Assembly (NCBI GenBank): GCA_027924585.1
Contig: BSBM01000261.1
Location: 1,721,501-1,785,500 of the forward strand
DNA length: 64,000 bases
Direction: 5' to 3'
Source of the DNA: Larix kaempferi
Lineage: Eukaryota; Streptophyta; Pinopsida; Pinales; Pinaceae
In this document: piece by piece, positions 47,434 to 58,403 of the stretch
How positions within the stretch are numbered: position 1 is the stretch's first letter
Layout of the letters: each line of letters starts with the position of its first letter
Program-made: the position numbers and the translations under genes
The notes under the pieces: generated by a model
The model's database searches: none
What the model was told of the DNA's origin: nothing
Seen by the model: the letters and a program-made list of their open reading frames with translations, nothing else

Positions 47434-48195
47434 CACACTTCATAGTTAATCGGATCATAGCTAGATTTGGTATTCCCAAAGACATTGTCATTGATAATGG
47501 CAGTCATTTTTATAATAAAATGAGATGGAACTAGTCACCAAGCTTTGATTTCGACATGATTTCTCCTCACCATATTATCCTCAAGAAAATGGACAAGTAG
47601 AAGTTGTCAATAAGTCCTTGAAAACCATATTGCAATGCACAATTAGTAGGAGCAAGAAAAATTGGCATATCATGCTTTATCCAACGCTTTGGGCATATCA
47701 AACTTTAGTCAATACTTCCATAGGGTTCACCCCATTACAACTTGTACATTGATTGAAAGTTGTGTTACCGATTGAGTGTGGAATTTCTTCACTAAAACTA
47801 GCCATCAAGCTCCTGCCTGACACTAGCCAGTTAGAACAACACTTAGTTTACTTGGAACAACTGAATGAATATAGAAGGGACGTAACTACTGCAAATGAGG
47901 TCATAAAAAGCGTATCAAGGATAAGTATGACAAATCAGTCCTCCCCCGTGTCTTCTCTGAGGGAGACCTGATACTTGTTTCCGACCAAGATAATGATGAA
48001 CTAGGGTAAGGTAAATTTAACTCTATGTGGCTCGATCCTTACTTTGTGAGATAAGTTTTGAGCAAGGGAGCCTATGAGTTAGAAGATTTCGACATAAATG
48101 TGCTTAATGGGCCTAGAAATGGGTTCTATTTGAAGAGGTATTATGCCGAGGACAATGTCTCGAAAATACCCTTTGACTTGTTGCATTATAAGTAG
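47434..48195 (+). pseudogene. Ty3/gypsy integrase C-terminal part
   Basis: This is the continuation of the frame cut at 42168: a core block with ARFGIPKDIVIDNGSHF, then an RNase-like tail of decayed HHxPQxNGQ and NWHIMLYPTLWAYQT blocks. VLPIECGISSLKLAIKLLPD follows (47753-47971 frame), then an LxxDQDNDELG-like part and AYELEDFDINVLNGPRNGFY. The frame ends at a TAG at 48193-48195. Shifts near 47510 and 47970 remove function. The fragment marks the 3' end of this gypsy pol; no LTR was found after it. Confidence 0.8.
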
Positions 48196-49360
48196 CTTAG
48201 ACTATTACTTTTAATTTATATTTTATATTTTCATGTTGGCCATCACTCATCATGTTATGTGTTTGATTGACAGATTTCATCAGAAGCACTTGTGTTTGTG
48301 GGATTTGTGGACAGTGCCAACCGTTACACTCAACATCTTGCTTCCACAACTTAGGTGATTTGTTTTCCCACGGGCCATCTTGTGAGTTTGGGAGGAGTCG
48401 ATACACTACTACCATGATGACAATATTTCCTTTTAAATTTGGTAGATCTATGATAAAATCCCTTGATACCTCTTCCCAATACTAACTTTGTATGGATAAT
48501 GGATATAGAAGACCTGGTGTCTTGATTGTATCTCCCATATTTTGTTGGAATACAAAACATTTTTCCAAAAAAAATTGGATATCAATTTTAAGACCTTCCC
48601 GAAAAAATCCTTATTGATCCTATGGTAATTCTTCAAGAATCCTGAATGTCCTCCTATAGGAGAAAATGCATTATACAACTTGACGAGAACTTTGTACTCA
48701 AAATGAGAACTCTATCCATAAAAACTCATATTTTTGCGTCAAAAATAACAAAGCAACTCTTGAATTGAAACATGGTGCTACCAGTAGCACCCCCTTTTTT
48801 TTCCGGGGCTAAAATTACAACTTTTTTGAAAATTCGACCGGTGCGGTTGTGATCAAAACCCTAAAACAACCCCAAATCAAAAAGTGGCACTCCCATAATT
48901 GCCTTTTTTCAGGGTTACAATTACTCATTGTTTGAAACCGTGGCCCTAGCAACTAGCATCGTTGCAACCAAAACCATAATATCAACCCCCGAATAAAAGA
49001 GTGACACTACCATGGCACCTCAATTTTTCTTTATGAGATCAAAAGTACAACTTATTTGAAACTATGGCCTTAACAGGTGGTACCTATGTAATAAAAATAC
49101 CAAAACCAACCCTCAGATCGAAAAGAGGTGCTACCTGTGGCACCTACTTTTCCTCTCGAATTAAAATTGTAGGCGTTTTAGAAACATGGCAAAAAAAATT
49201 AAAAATTCTTTTCAAAAAATTACTTTAAAAACAAAAATAAAAAAGAATTTTAACCCCCCAAAACTAGTTTTTTAAAAATAAAAACACTATAAAAATGAAA
49301 AAATAAGATAAATATAATGGAAATTAAAAAAAAACCATTAAAAAACCGAAAAATAAAAAT

Positions 49361-49462
49361 ATTAAATAACAATTTAATTTTAAAAATAAAAAATATTAAA
49401 TAACAATTTAATTTTAAAAATAAAAAATATTAAATAACAATTTAATTTTAAAAATAAAAAAT
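49361..49462. repeat. 34-bp AT-rich tandem triplicate
   Basis: ATTAAATAACAATTTAATTT recurs at 49361, 49395 and 49429 inside the foldback's left half. The copies are essentially identical. Confidence 0.9.
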
Positions 49463-49611
49463 AAATACATTAAAAAAACCCAAATTTCAAAACCCAAACA
49501 AAACATAAAAACAATTAAATGAAAAAACTATATAAATTTAAAAAAGAAGAAGTGAAATACATTTTTAATAAACCAAAATAAATAAAACATATAAAAAATA
49601 CCTTTCGAAAC

Positions 49612-49613
<2 letters not shown>

Positions 49614-49648
<35 letters not shown>
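49614..49648. repeat. (TA)n microsatellite
   Basis: About 17 uninterrupted TA steps in the middle of the foldback element. Confidence 0.95.
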
Positions 49649-49654
<6 letters not shown>

Positions 49655-51195
49655 GAATATATATAAACTTTAACTAAAAAGTATAAAATAATGTATTAAA
49701 AAGAATAGATAAAAACTTTAATTAAAATAATTAAAATATATAATAATATATTATAAAGAATATAAAAAAAATTTAAAATTTAAAATAAATGCAATGTATA
49801 AAAAAATAAAAATAAAACATAATGTATATTATGGTTGGGGAAATTTAAAGGTTCTTGGCCCCGCCAAGTTGGCGTCACCTTGGTGGGGTGGGTTTAAGGT
49901 AGCGAGGCGATTTTCAAAATTGCTCCCCCTTAAACCTTCTCCAAACCACATATGATACTTAAAGGTATGCTATTTTTTTATTATTTATTTATTTTTTAAA
50001 ATTTAAAATTTTGTTTTTAAATATTTTTATTTAATTTAAAGAAATAATGTATTTAATTTTTTGAATTTGATTGTTTTTAATATTTTTTTTCATTTTTGTG
50101 TTTTTTTAATGTTGTTTCTTAAGTTGTATTTTTCATTTTTATAATGTTTTTATTTTCAAAAAAATATTTTATTTTGTTAAAATTTGTCTTTATTTATTGT
50201 TTTTAAAGTAATTTTTTGAAATATTTTTTTACAATTTTTGGGTCATGTTTCGAAAATGTTTTTAATTTTGATTCGAGAGAAGAAAGTGGTATCATTGGTA
50301 GCACATGTTTTAGATTCGAGGGTTGATTCTGGTATTTTTGTTACATCTGTACCATATGTTAAGGTCATGGTTTCAAATAAGTTGTAATTTTGATTTCGAA
50401 AAGAAAAATGAGGGTGCCATAGTAGTGCCACTTTTCAATTCTGGGACTAATATCGGGGTTTTCGTTGTAACGATGTGGGTTCCTAGGGCCATGGTTTCAA
50501 ACAAGGCATAATTTTAACCTTAAAAAAAGAGGGCAATTCTAGGAACACCACTTTTCGATTATGGGGTTGATTTAGGGTTTTGATCGCAATTGCACAAGCT
50601 GGGGTTTCAAAAAAGTTGTAATTTTAGCCCCGAAAAAAAAGAAGTGCTACCGGTAGCACCACGTTTCGATTCGAGGGTAAAAATAGCCACTAAATATAGC
50701 TTACAAAAAACGAGAACTCTAGAGGGTTCTCGTCAAGTTGCATAATATGTTAGAAGTGTGCACTTCCAAAAGGAGATTCTATTTGAGTTGAGAATTCTTA
50801 CATAAATATAGGTGATCCTAGCACTATAATGAATCATTCTTCCACACAAATTTTATTTAATGTACTAGGGTCCTCTTGTAGTTGTTGAATTATATTGCAT
50901 GCCTTCTGATCATATTTCCATTATTCCTTTGCTTCTTCCACCAAATAAAATTGCATAATGGAAATAACACAAAGTAAACCCTCTGTGTCATCTTCTTTTC
51001 TTGAAAGTGCATCTACCGGCACATTCAGTTTTCCATTTTTTAAGATAATTTTAAATTCATAACATAGCATCTTTGTAACTCATTTCTAATTCTCTTATGA
51101 AGATAATCATTATTCCAAGAAGTACTTAATTACGTCATGATATGTTCTTACCTTGAAGTGTCTTCCTATTAGGAAAGGGAATCATTTCTTGGTTT

Positions 51196-51807
51196 TGTTA
51201 GAATAAATATCCCTCCTAGACCTTGACATGCCGATTCTAATGAGACCAACCACACCAAAATTGACCTCCTGAGTCAAACATACACCAAAACCCTAGATTT
51301 GGGGGAGCACTCCTTGATTTGAGGGCACATTCCTTGATTTAAGGAGGCAGTTAAGTGAAGACTATGTGTGCCCCACTGATTGAGGTCCTAATTGAACCTA
51401 ATTGTTCCTTACTGGTCCTCTAGTGCCATTAGCGCCCCAGTTCAGTTCAATTCAATACATGTCAGTTTAGTTCAATTCAGTTCAGTTTAGGATAGTTCAA
51501 CTCAGTGTGGGAGAGCTTACATGACTAACTGAGGTTATTTGCTCTAAGTTAAGCCTGAATAGTCCTTTAGCATGGCATGGGCAATTTAAATTTCCCTCTA
51601 ACCTAACTCGAATTGCCTCTCTATATATTGTAAGATTCTCCATTCAATTATCAATGAACTTTATCATTCTTTTCTCTTCCATTATGCATTTATTATGTAG
51701 TAATCTATGTTATCCATTTATTGCATATTGATTTGATGACTGATTTGATTCACATTGCATATCTATTTAGTTTATGTACCTAGATCTATACATGTTCAAA
51801 TATTATA
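51196..51807 (+). repeat. 5' LTR of the short element
   Basis: Starts TGTTAGAATAAATATCC. It has CAGTTCAGTTYA-type short repeats in the middle (about 51440-51510) and a TATATATTG box near 51620. Ends directly at the PBS. Confidence 0.85.
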
Positions 51808-51879
51808 TGGTATTAGAGCATAGGGGGTACTAAACTAGTTAGTGTTTCAATGATTTTTAGTCAGTTATCTACTCTTACA

Positions 51880-52270
51880 GGTTGAGAAGGGATTTTGCAG
51901 CCATCAAGAAGGATTTTGCAGCCACCAATGAAGGCTTTTTTAGCCACCGAAGAAGGATTTTGTAGCCACCAAAGAAGGATTTTGTAGCCACTACTTTTGT
52001 AGATTGAAGAAGGTTTTTTGCAAGCCACAAAATAAGGCTTTTTGCAGCCACCACAGAAGGATTTTGAAGCCACCAAATAAGACTTCTTCAGCCACCAAAG
52101 AGACCATTTATAGTACTCATTGGTAGCCATCAATAATTGCAATTGAAACCATCGAAGGAGTGCTCATTTACAACCATCAAAGAAGTGTACTTGATACCAC
52201 CAAAGAGCTAATTTGCAACCATTAATGAGTGCTTTTGCAGCCATCAAAGAGCTCATTTGCAACCATTAGA
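51880..52270. repeat. Degenerate AGCCACCAAAGAAGGATTTTG repeat
   Basis: About a dozen imperfect copies of an 18-33-bp unit (GCAGCCACCAAAGAAGGATT), just after the primer site. A long minus-strand frame across it is only a by-product. Confidence 0.8.
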
Positions 52271-52286
52271 AAGCTCATTTGTAGCT

Positions 52287-52667
52287 ATGGATATCCTATC
52301 CCCTAAGCTCAGTTTCTACACAGTTAGTATGCTTGATCCAATTTTGTTGAAGGAGGCCCCAAAAGCTTCACAACTTATGTCCTATGAGGACATACTCACA
52401 TACATTCATAAGATGAAAGATGCCATTGGAGAACTTGTCCCAATTAGGTTCTTGTTGAAGAAGACCTCCATAATATCTTCTCATTCTCCAGATCTACAAC
52501 CTTTACTCCTACAGTTCACCAAGTTCTACACAAAGGCTTCAAGGGATTTCCTCCATTCAAAGCAAGGAGTGGTCAAGAACCACCATTCAAGCTCTTCAAA
52601 GTGTTTAGATCTCGTGATTGGGCTCACATGCACTTCAAAAGAAGAAGGAGTTCACAAAGGTTTGTAG
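52287..52667 (+). CDS. Unknown 126-residue frame in the short LTR element
   Basis: An ATG at 52287 opens 126 codons ending at 52667. It is the longest frame in the element and in phase with no retroviral domain. The protein is mixed and helix-prone: MDILSPKLSFYTVSMLDPIL, EDILTYIHKMKDAIGELVPI, then LQPLLLQFTKFYTKASRDFL and a Ser/Lys-rich end. I do not recognise a family. It looks more like a captured exon or cDNA than gag, because it has no zinc knuckle and no gag landmarks. Equally it may be a chance frame. It lies between the repeat and the third LTR-like copy. Confidence 0.35.
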   Translation: MDILSPKLSFYTVSMLDPILLKEAPKASQLMSYEDILTYIHKMKDAIGELVPIRFLLKKTSIISSHSPDLQPLLLQFTKFYTKASRDFLHSKQGVVKNHHSSSSKCLDLVIGLTCTSKEEGVHKGL

Positions 52668-52910
52668 GGATCTTCACAAATCCCTTTATTGAGCAATAAT
52701 TCACCTAGTTGAGAGCTTCTTTGGGAGTAAAGGCATTTTCTAAGGAGGCTCCTTAAAGTCTTCTTTTCACATTCTCTATTATGGGTTGTTTTGTTCACAT
52801 GTGGTTTTTTTCCTCTTTTCCAATTTACAGAGAATTATTTTTTGTGCATGAGTACCTAATATGGTTGCAAATTGATGGGACTCATTTCTTTTCTTATTTC
52901 ATATGGAGGG

Positions 52911-53750
52911 TGTTAGAACTAAAAACCTATCATAGGCTCCTAGATCTTAACTTCATGACTCTTGGGGGCCAAGCCAAACTCATTTTGGCCACCTAAGTCA
53001 TCCTAGAGCATCTAACCACCACTCATCACAAACCCTAATCATTATCTGAGCTTAACTAGACTATTTCCCCAATTTATGAGGGTGCATTCCTCAATCAGAG
53101 GACATGAATAGTAGCTAGTCTCAATTGTTAATTGGGTGATCCATTGCAACTTCACTCCTAACTGACCTTACATACACTAATTCGGCTTCATGGACCTAAT
53201 TAGGATTTTTTCACTCCTTAGTCAGTTAACTAAATATTCAATCAGGTAACTAAGCAATTAGTCAGATAACTAGTTGTTGTGAAATCTAGAGCTAGTATAA
53301 CTTAGTTTATGATAGTTAATATGGCTAATTGAGACCATTCTTGCCCAAAATTTTCTTCATGGAACTAATTAGGGTTTTTTGGTTAGTTAACTCAACATTC
53401 ATTTAGTTAACTGAGCTTTCATTCAGTTCACTCAACGCTCTATCTATTAACTAGTATAAACTCAGTCTAACTTAGTTTAGTAGAGTTAGGATGGATAACT
53501 AAGGGGTTTTATCTCTTGTTAAGCCTAAATCACCTCATGCAAGCATGGGCAATTCAAATTCCCTTCTACCCTAATTCGAATTGCTTGCCTTTAAATGTTG
53601 TACTCAACCTCTCTTTCAATTCAATGAACTTGATCATTCTTATTCTCTTCTATTCTGATTTCTTGTGTAATAATCTATGTTAAAGCATTTATTACATGAT
53701 TTTGATGGTTGATTTGATTCACATTGCATATCTATTGTTACCTATTTAGG
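52911..53750 (+). repeat. Third, diverged LTR-like copy inside the short element
   Basis: Begins TGTTAGAACTAAAAACC after a purine run (ATATGGAGGG). Its 3' half (53545-53735) matches the LTRs: CATGGGCAATTCAAATT, AATTGCTTGCC, TAATCTATGTTA and GATTCACATTGCATATCTAT. It is about 840 bp and much more diverged than the two outer LTRs are from each other. Confidence 0.75.
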
Positions 53751-53761
53751 CTTATGGGGGG

Positions 53762-54403
53762 TGTTAGAATAAATAACCCACCTATATCCTAACCTGTTGA
53801 TTCTAATGGGACCAACCACACCAAAATCGACCTCCTGAGTCACACATACACCAAAACCCTAGATTTGGGGGCACACTCCTTGATTTGAGGGAGCATTCCC
53901 TAAATTTGGGGCACATTCCCTAATTTAAGGAGGCAATAAGTGAAGACTATGTGCTCCTCACTGATTGAGGTCCTAACTGAACCTAATTGTTCCTAACTGG
54001 TCCTCAAGTGACATTAGCGCTCCAGTTCAATTCAATGCATACCGGTTTAGTTCAGTTCAGTACATGTCAGTTCAGTTTAGTTCAGTTCAAAATAGTTCAA
54101 CTCAATGTAGGAGAGCTTGCATGATTAACTGAGGTTATTTGCTCTAAGTTAAGCCTGACTAGTCATTTAACATGGCATGGGAAATTCAAATTGACTTCTA
54201 ACCTAACTTGAATTGCCTCTCTATATATTGTAAGCTTCTCCATTCAGTTATCAACTTGATCATTCTTTTCTCTTCCATTCCGAGTTTCTTATGTAGTAAT
54301 CTAAGTTATCCATTTATTGCATATTGATTTGATGACTGATTTGATTCACATTTCATATCTATTTAGTTTGTGTACCTAGACCTATACATGTTCAAATCAT
54401 ATA
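53762..54403 (+). repeat. 3' LTR of the short element
   Basis: Starts TGTTAGAATAAATAACC. It is alignable throughout to 51196-51807, with small indels in the CAGTTCA-rich part. Confidence 0.85.
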
Positions 54404-55679
54404 GATTGCATGTATTAAGGCCAACATTTTTTTCATAAATTAGTTTCAGTAAGTTTTTTTCCTTTAGGATTTTCCCCTTCTTTCTTGCATTAAAATTGCA
54501 CCAATGCCATGCTTTCAGGCATCACATTCCATAATTTTTTTTTTTTGAAGTCATGCATAGCTAATACAAGAGTTGTAAACACAACCACTTTAAGTTTTTC
54601 AAAATATTTGGTTCCTTCTTGAGTTCAAGATAATGCATCTTTTTTCATTAACCTTGTAAGAGGTGCTTCTGTTTTACCATAATTCTTAACGAACTTGTGG
54701 TAGTAGTCTTTTAATCCTAAGAATCCTCTAAGATTCTTCAAGGTTTTAAGAATTGGTTATTCCATGATAGATTTAATTATGTTAGGGTCCACTTTGATTC
54801 CTTCATGAGATACAATATGACCCAAATATTCTACTTCCAAAACCCCATAGGAAAACTTAGAAGGCTTGGCATGTAGTTGGCGTTCCTCCAATAGTTTTAA
54901 GACCATGTCAACATGTTGTACATGCTCTTCCTAGGATTTTTGAAGATTAGTATATCATGAAAAAAATATTAACACAAAATTTATGAGGAAGGGTTTAAAA
55001 ATAGAATCCATCAAGATTTGAAATGTGGAAGCTGCATATGTAAGGCCAAATGGAATCACAAAAAATTCATAATGAATTTCATGTGTTTTGGAGGCTATTT
55101 TCAAAATGACATATTTCCTCATTCCTTTTTGGTGATATGTAGAATGTAGATCTAGCTTGGTAAAGAAAATTGCTCCCTATAATTCATCTAATAATTTGTC
55201 AATGATAGGAATAGGAAACTTATCTTTAATGGTTTTATTATTGACTCCATATAATATGGATATATACAACATGAACCTCCCTTTTTGCAAACCATGACCA
55301 TTGGTGCAGAGAAAGCACTTTGTCTAGGTTGGATGATGCCTGCATATAACATTTCTTGAACCATATTCTCAATTTCACTCTTTTGTGGATACGGGTACCT
55401 ATAGGATCTTATGTTAGGTGGTAACCTGTAGGGTCCAATGTTAGGTGGAATGCCTTTAGCCATATCTCCAAATACCTTGGAATGGTTGTCAATAACTTCT
55501 TGGAGATCCACTGGAATAGATGGTATAGATTCTTGAACATCTAGTGAGCACAATTGTGCAATTACACCATGGTGCCCCATTTTTAGCAATTTTGTCATGC
55601 TGTTAGAACTTATCACTTTAGAGGATTTCCCTATAATACCTCTGAGTTCAATTTCCTTTGCTTCTAAAGAGAATCTCAT
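54404..55679 (-). pseudogene. Gypsy reverse transcriptase
   Basis: The minus strand reads a linker (KVISSNSMTKLLKMGHHGVI, AQLCSLDVQESIPSIP), RT entry (NIRSYRYPYPQKSEIENMVQ, GIIQPRQSAFSAPMVMV) to 55188, then, with shifts, the palm. The catalytic block FFDDILIYS of this family reads FFHDILIF near 54950. The thumb (LKTLKNLRGFLGL, YYHKFVKNYG, 54770-54690) and an RNase H entry ending MLALIHAI at about 54405 close it. The frame is then cut by the short LTR element. It belongs to the chromovirus-like gypsy lineage by eye, distinct from the Tat-like copy at 16-24 kb. Confidence 0.85.
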
Positions 55680-55689
55680 GGAAAATTCC

Positions 55690-55990
55690 TAAAAATTAAA
55701 AGCCATTGTTCCCAATTATTGTAGTCACTAGAACCCTAGTACAACATCAACACCACCCATTGGATTATAATAATTGGACTATCCAATAAATACTCCACCA
55801 TAGTAAGATTAATACTATGTTACATCCTTGAACAATTTATGGTACCTCCATTTGCAATATTACTTGAAATTATGGTGCTGGATATATAAAGCAGTTGATA
55901 AGTTTGGTTGATTTGCAATTAATGAAGTTATAGGTACTACTAGAATCAATCAACACTGTGACCTTTTTCTTTTTGATATATCCTTCTATC
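55690..55990 (-). pseudogene. Gypsy aspartic protease
   Basis: The minus strand has VTVLIDSSSTYNFIN near 55960-55920, the active-site block DSGST with Gly changed to Ser. It is followed by NCFIYPAP, an ILQMEVP-like middle and SNGWC/VLV remnants toward 55700. Several stops. It sits between gag and RT as expected for gypsy. Confidence 0.7.
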
Positions 55991-55998
55991 CTAAGATT

Positions 55999-57203
55999 TT
56001 AAGGAGTGCTAATGTTGGGAAATGCATGACAAGATATGGTTGGAGTAGTATCTTCTTGATCTATGTCTTGAGACTGTTTTGATTTTGGACCTTCTTCCTC
56101 TTCATAATATATGTAGAATAATTTATTCTCACTCCACTTATTCCCCTTACTATACTTACTAAAACATTTGAAACATAGTCCCTTTTCTCTTCTTTCCTCC
56201 ACTTGCTGAGGAGTCCATCTTGTAAGTTGAGTGATGTTGGGGAGAACATTTCCCTCTCTATAGATGTTAGTAGTAACCCTTCTAGTAGCCATATTTTTAC
56301 TTTCAAATTTCCTTGCCCAACTAAAATAATTATCCAATTATTTAGGTTCAAAGAGATGTACCTCATGTTGAATGCTCTCGTTACAGTGCCCATAAATATA
56401 TTCAACAAATTATCCAAAGGAATGTTCTTCTCTCTAAGACTCAACTTTTGAAACCACTTAATGTGTTTTGTAAGTAGGCCTTTTTGCTTGAGATTTATAA
56501 ATTGGCCAAAGAATGTGTTTCTCTTAATATCCACATGATGTGCTATCAATTCATCTGTAAATATAGACCAAGAGACAATAGAGTTCTTTTTATGATCACA
56601 AAGCCATTGGTACCATACAGATTGATAAGTTTCTAAATACAAGGATGCAACAGTTACCTCTTGTAAATTTGGCACTTGGTGTAGAACAAAGAATTGCTCC
56701 ATCTGTAATATCCATGTTATTATATCATTTCCATCAAACTTTCTCATAACAATCTTGGGAATGAAGTAGTTCCTTGATCCCAAGTTGAACACATGATTAT
56801 GAAGATCTTGGAATAATGAGCGATTAGGTGTCTTGTACTCAAGGCTCTTGTTCTCTACGTATGATATAATTTTCTCCTGATGTGACTGTGAATTCATCAT
56901 ATTGTTCTCCTTATGCTCTTCTTTAGGATTTGACCTTGGGTTAGGTAGGTCGCTTATATCCTTTAGAAGTTCCCCTCTCATGTTTTCAAGGTTCTTTTGG
57001 ATATCCTCTTTGAATGTTTGAAATTCATCCTTAAGTACCATATTCATGATTTCCACCTTTATTAGCATTGTATTTTCCATGTTATTTTTTCTTTCAAAAA
57101 GCTTAGACACCCCAAAGTCCACATCGTCATCCTCATCTCGTGTCATGGATGAGACTTTAGAAGGTTTAGCAGGTATAGTAATTTTTTCTTCGCCTCTTTC
57201 CAT
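55999..57203 (-). pseudogene. Gypsy gag
   Basis: A long frame from an ATG at 57203 runs 380 codons, and the last part shifts into the 56337-55999 frame. The N-terminus is acidic and coiled-coil-like (FQTFKEDIQKNLENMRGELL). The Retrotrans_gag core reads MRKFDGNDIITWILQMEQFF, VASLYLETYQSVWYQWLCDH and WSIFTDELIAHH. The zinc knuckle after the shift reads CFKC, KYSKGN and KW: the His and last Cys of CX2CX4HX4C are lost. This is the best preserved frame of the element, and the ATG fits the end of the leader. Confidence 0.85.
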
Positions 57204-58154
57204 TTTATTCCATTGATATCTACTAGTGCTCTTCTCTATTTCCTCTTTATCACACCTTTTGAATCACCCAAAACATATATTCCAATCAAAAGTTCTGATA
57301 GTTTCAAGTTAACATACCTTGAAAAATCCTAGTTTGTAGGTTGTCTTCTTGGCCGACCTTGATCTTGAATTATATTTGAAATTCAACCCCTCCAAGTCTA
57401 AAATTGTTTCCAGTAGTATCTTGGTATGCATTCTCTACAATGCTATAGGTTTGACCCAATTCTAATGTGCCGAAAGAGATTTATCATAACTTTCACAAAA
57501 CTTGTTATTTTTCCCTTTCATGAGAGTGAACTTGTACGAAGAGACACGTGTTTGATTTTCCTTTCTGCCTCTAAATGTTTTACCACAATTACTATGGCTC
57601 GTCTTCCTTCTAATGCAATGTGTGGCACTCAATTTTGACCCTCTAGCTTTAGATATAACCATTTTACCCATAACACTTGTTTGAGACTAGTTTTTGGACT
57701 AGTCAAAAACCTTAACTTCCACATACTATAACTCCGAACTTATAATGAACCAAGACCTGAAATTTTTACCAAAGGTACATCACCATGTCTTCTGAGGAGG
57801 GATAATTTTAAGGACCCATACTTATTTAAAAGTGTATAAACCTTGGCGAATCTTACCAATTCTTAAAATGTCAACTATAAATATTTGGCGATATTTTTCT
57901 AAAATTATTTGAATTTCTAAGGGTTTTATATAGTTTATATAATAATTTGGCGATTTTAAGAGTGAAAAAAGTTTGCCCCATCAAAATTGGGCGAAATGGG
58001 GCTTCAAAAAATGCAAATTGGCGAATCCTTTTTTGGGAAAAAACATGGAAAAATAGCCCATGGGCTAATTTCGCCCCTAAAATTATCCTTGCAGTTCCGA
58101 GTCCTAAAAATTTAGTTGTCTGAGACGTCCACTAAAAAATGTTATAGTGGAAAT
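57204..58154 (-). other. Gypsy leader between primer site and gag
   Basis: No gene. From 57840 to 58030 the motif TTGGCGA recurs five times at irregular spacing. A short minus-strand frame (57671-57462) is basic but not recognisable. Confidence 0.5.
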
Positions 58155-58167
58155 GGATTTGATACCA
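58155..58167 (-). promoter_or_regulatory. Primer binding site of the gypsy element
   Basis: The minus strand reads TGGTATCAAATCC, close to TGGTATCAGAGCC (tRNA-iMet type), two bases after an LTR end (GGTGCATAACA). Confidence 0.65.
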
Positions 58168-58169
58168 AA

Positions 58170-58403
58170 TGTTATGCACCAAATTCCCAAAATAACATAA
58201 AAATAGAAGTAAGAGTAACCAAACGCATTAGGAACAAAATAAATAGATGAATAAGAAGCCTTTTCGAGAGGGAAACCTCTCTATACAAAATATCAAATGC
58301 ACAAGACAAGATGAGATGATCCTAAACCACCATTGGTGAAGCCAAGCAAAAGAAAAAATCCACCCATCACATCTAGGAGAGACCCCCGTAGCAATCACCA
58401 AAT
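58170..58403 (-). repeat. Part of the gypsy 5' LTR
   Basis: Adjoins the primer site; the plus strand starts TGTTATGCACCAAATTCC. The outer edge is not visible because a SINE begins at about 58404, and what follows to 59600 cannot be matched to a second LTR copy in the window. Confidence 0.45.

Larger units (their letters stand above)
48676..50740. mobile_element. Foldback element with long inverted arms
   Basis: The left arm starts CAACTTGACGAGAAC at 48676; the right arm ends with its complement at 50740. The arms can be followed inward for at least 640 bp each, with imperfect pairing. Each arm contains about four copies of a 112-127-bp unit (GTGGTGCTACC, then GCACC, AAATTACAACTT, TTTGAAA, ATCAAAACC, CAACCCC). 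The centre is AT-rich (34-bp triplicate at 49361-49462, a TA run at 49614-49648) with a GC-rich inner hairpin (CCCCGCCAAG/CTTGGTGGGG, about 49860-49890). The flanks CATTATA (48669-48675) and CATAATA (50741-50747) are a likely 7-8-bp target duplication. There is no transposase frame. Confidence 0.85.
48400..51195 (-). pseudogene. Gypsy RNase H end and integrase start, split by the foldback
   Basis: Right of the foldback the minus strand reads GRHFKVRTYHDVIKYFLE, KMLCYEFKIILKNGKLN, VDALSRKEDDTEGLLCVIS (51170-50930), then LQEDPSTLNKI and YLCKNSQLK (50880-50760). Left of it the frame resumes with NAFSPIGGHSGFLKNYHRIN (48680-48600), continues through the decayed zinc pair and reaches VIMVVVYRL near 48400. 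These are successive landmarks of one gypsy pol, so the foldback landed between the RNase H linker and the integrase HHCC domain. Confidence 0.8.
51196..54403 (+). mobile_element. Short LTR element without pol
   Basis: LTRs at 51196-51807 (612 bp) and 53762-54403 (642 bp) both start TGTTAGAATAAATA. The sequence TGGTATTAGAGC follows the left LTR at 51808 (tRNA-iMet-type PBS, one mismatch). A purine run, ATGGGGGG, ends at 53761 before the right LTR. The flanks GGTTT (51191-51195) and GATTG (54404-54408) share three of five bases. The 1.95-kb interior has no gag or pol but holds a repeat, an unknown frame and a third LTR-like copy. The surrounding gypsy RNase H frame stops at one edge and resumes at the other. 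Confidence 0.85.
48400..58167 (-). mobile_element. Ty3/gypsy element (chromovirus-like), twice interrupted
   Basis: On the minus strand from right to left: primer site (58167-58155), leader, gag (57203-55999), protease (55990-55690), RT (55679-54470), RNase H (split across 54470-54404 and 51195-50900) and the integrase zinc region (split across 50830-50748 and 48675-48400). The element ends abruptly near 48400, so integrase core, C-terminus and 3' LTR are missing. Insertions at 51196-54403 and 48676-50740 account for the gaps. Confidence 0.8.

Noticed and set aside
50243-50511. Two 62-codon frames in the foldback arms
   Set aside because: Inverted-arm sequence; the opposite arm does not keep the frames.
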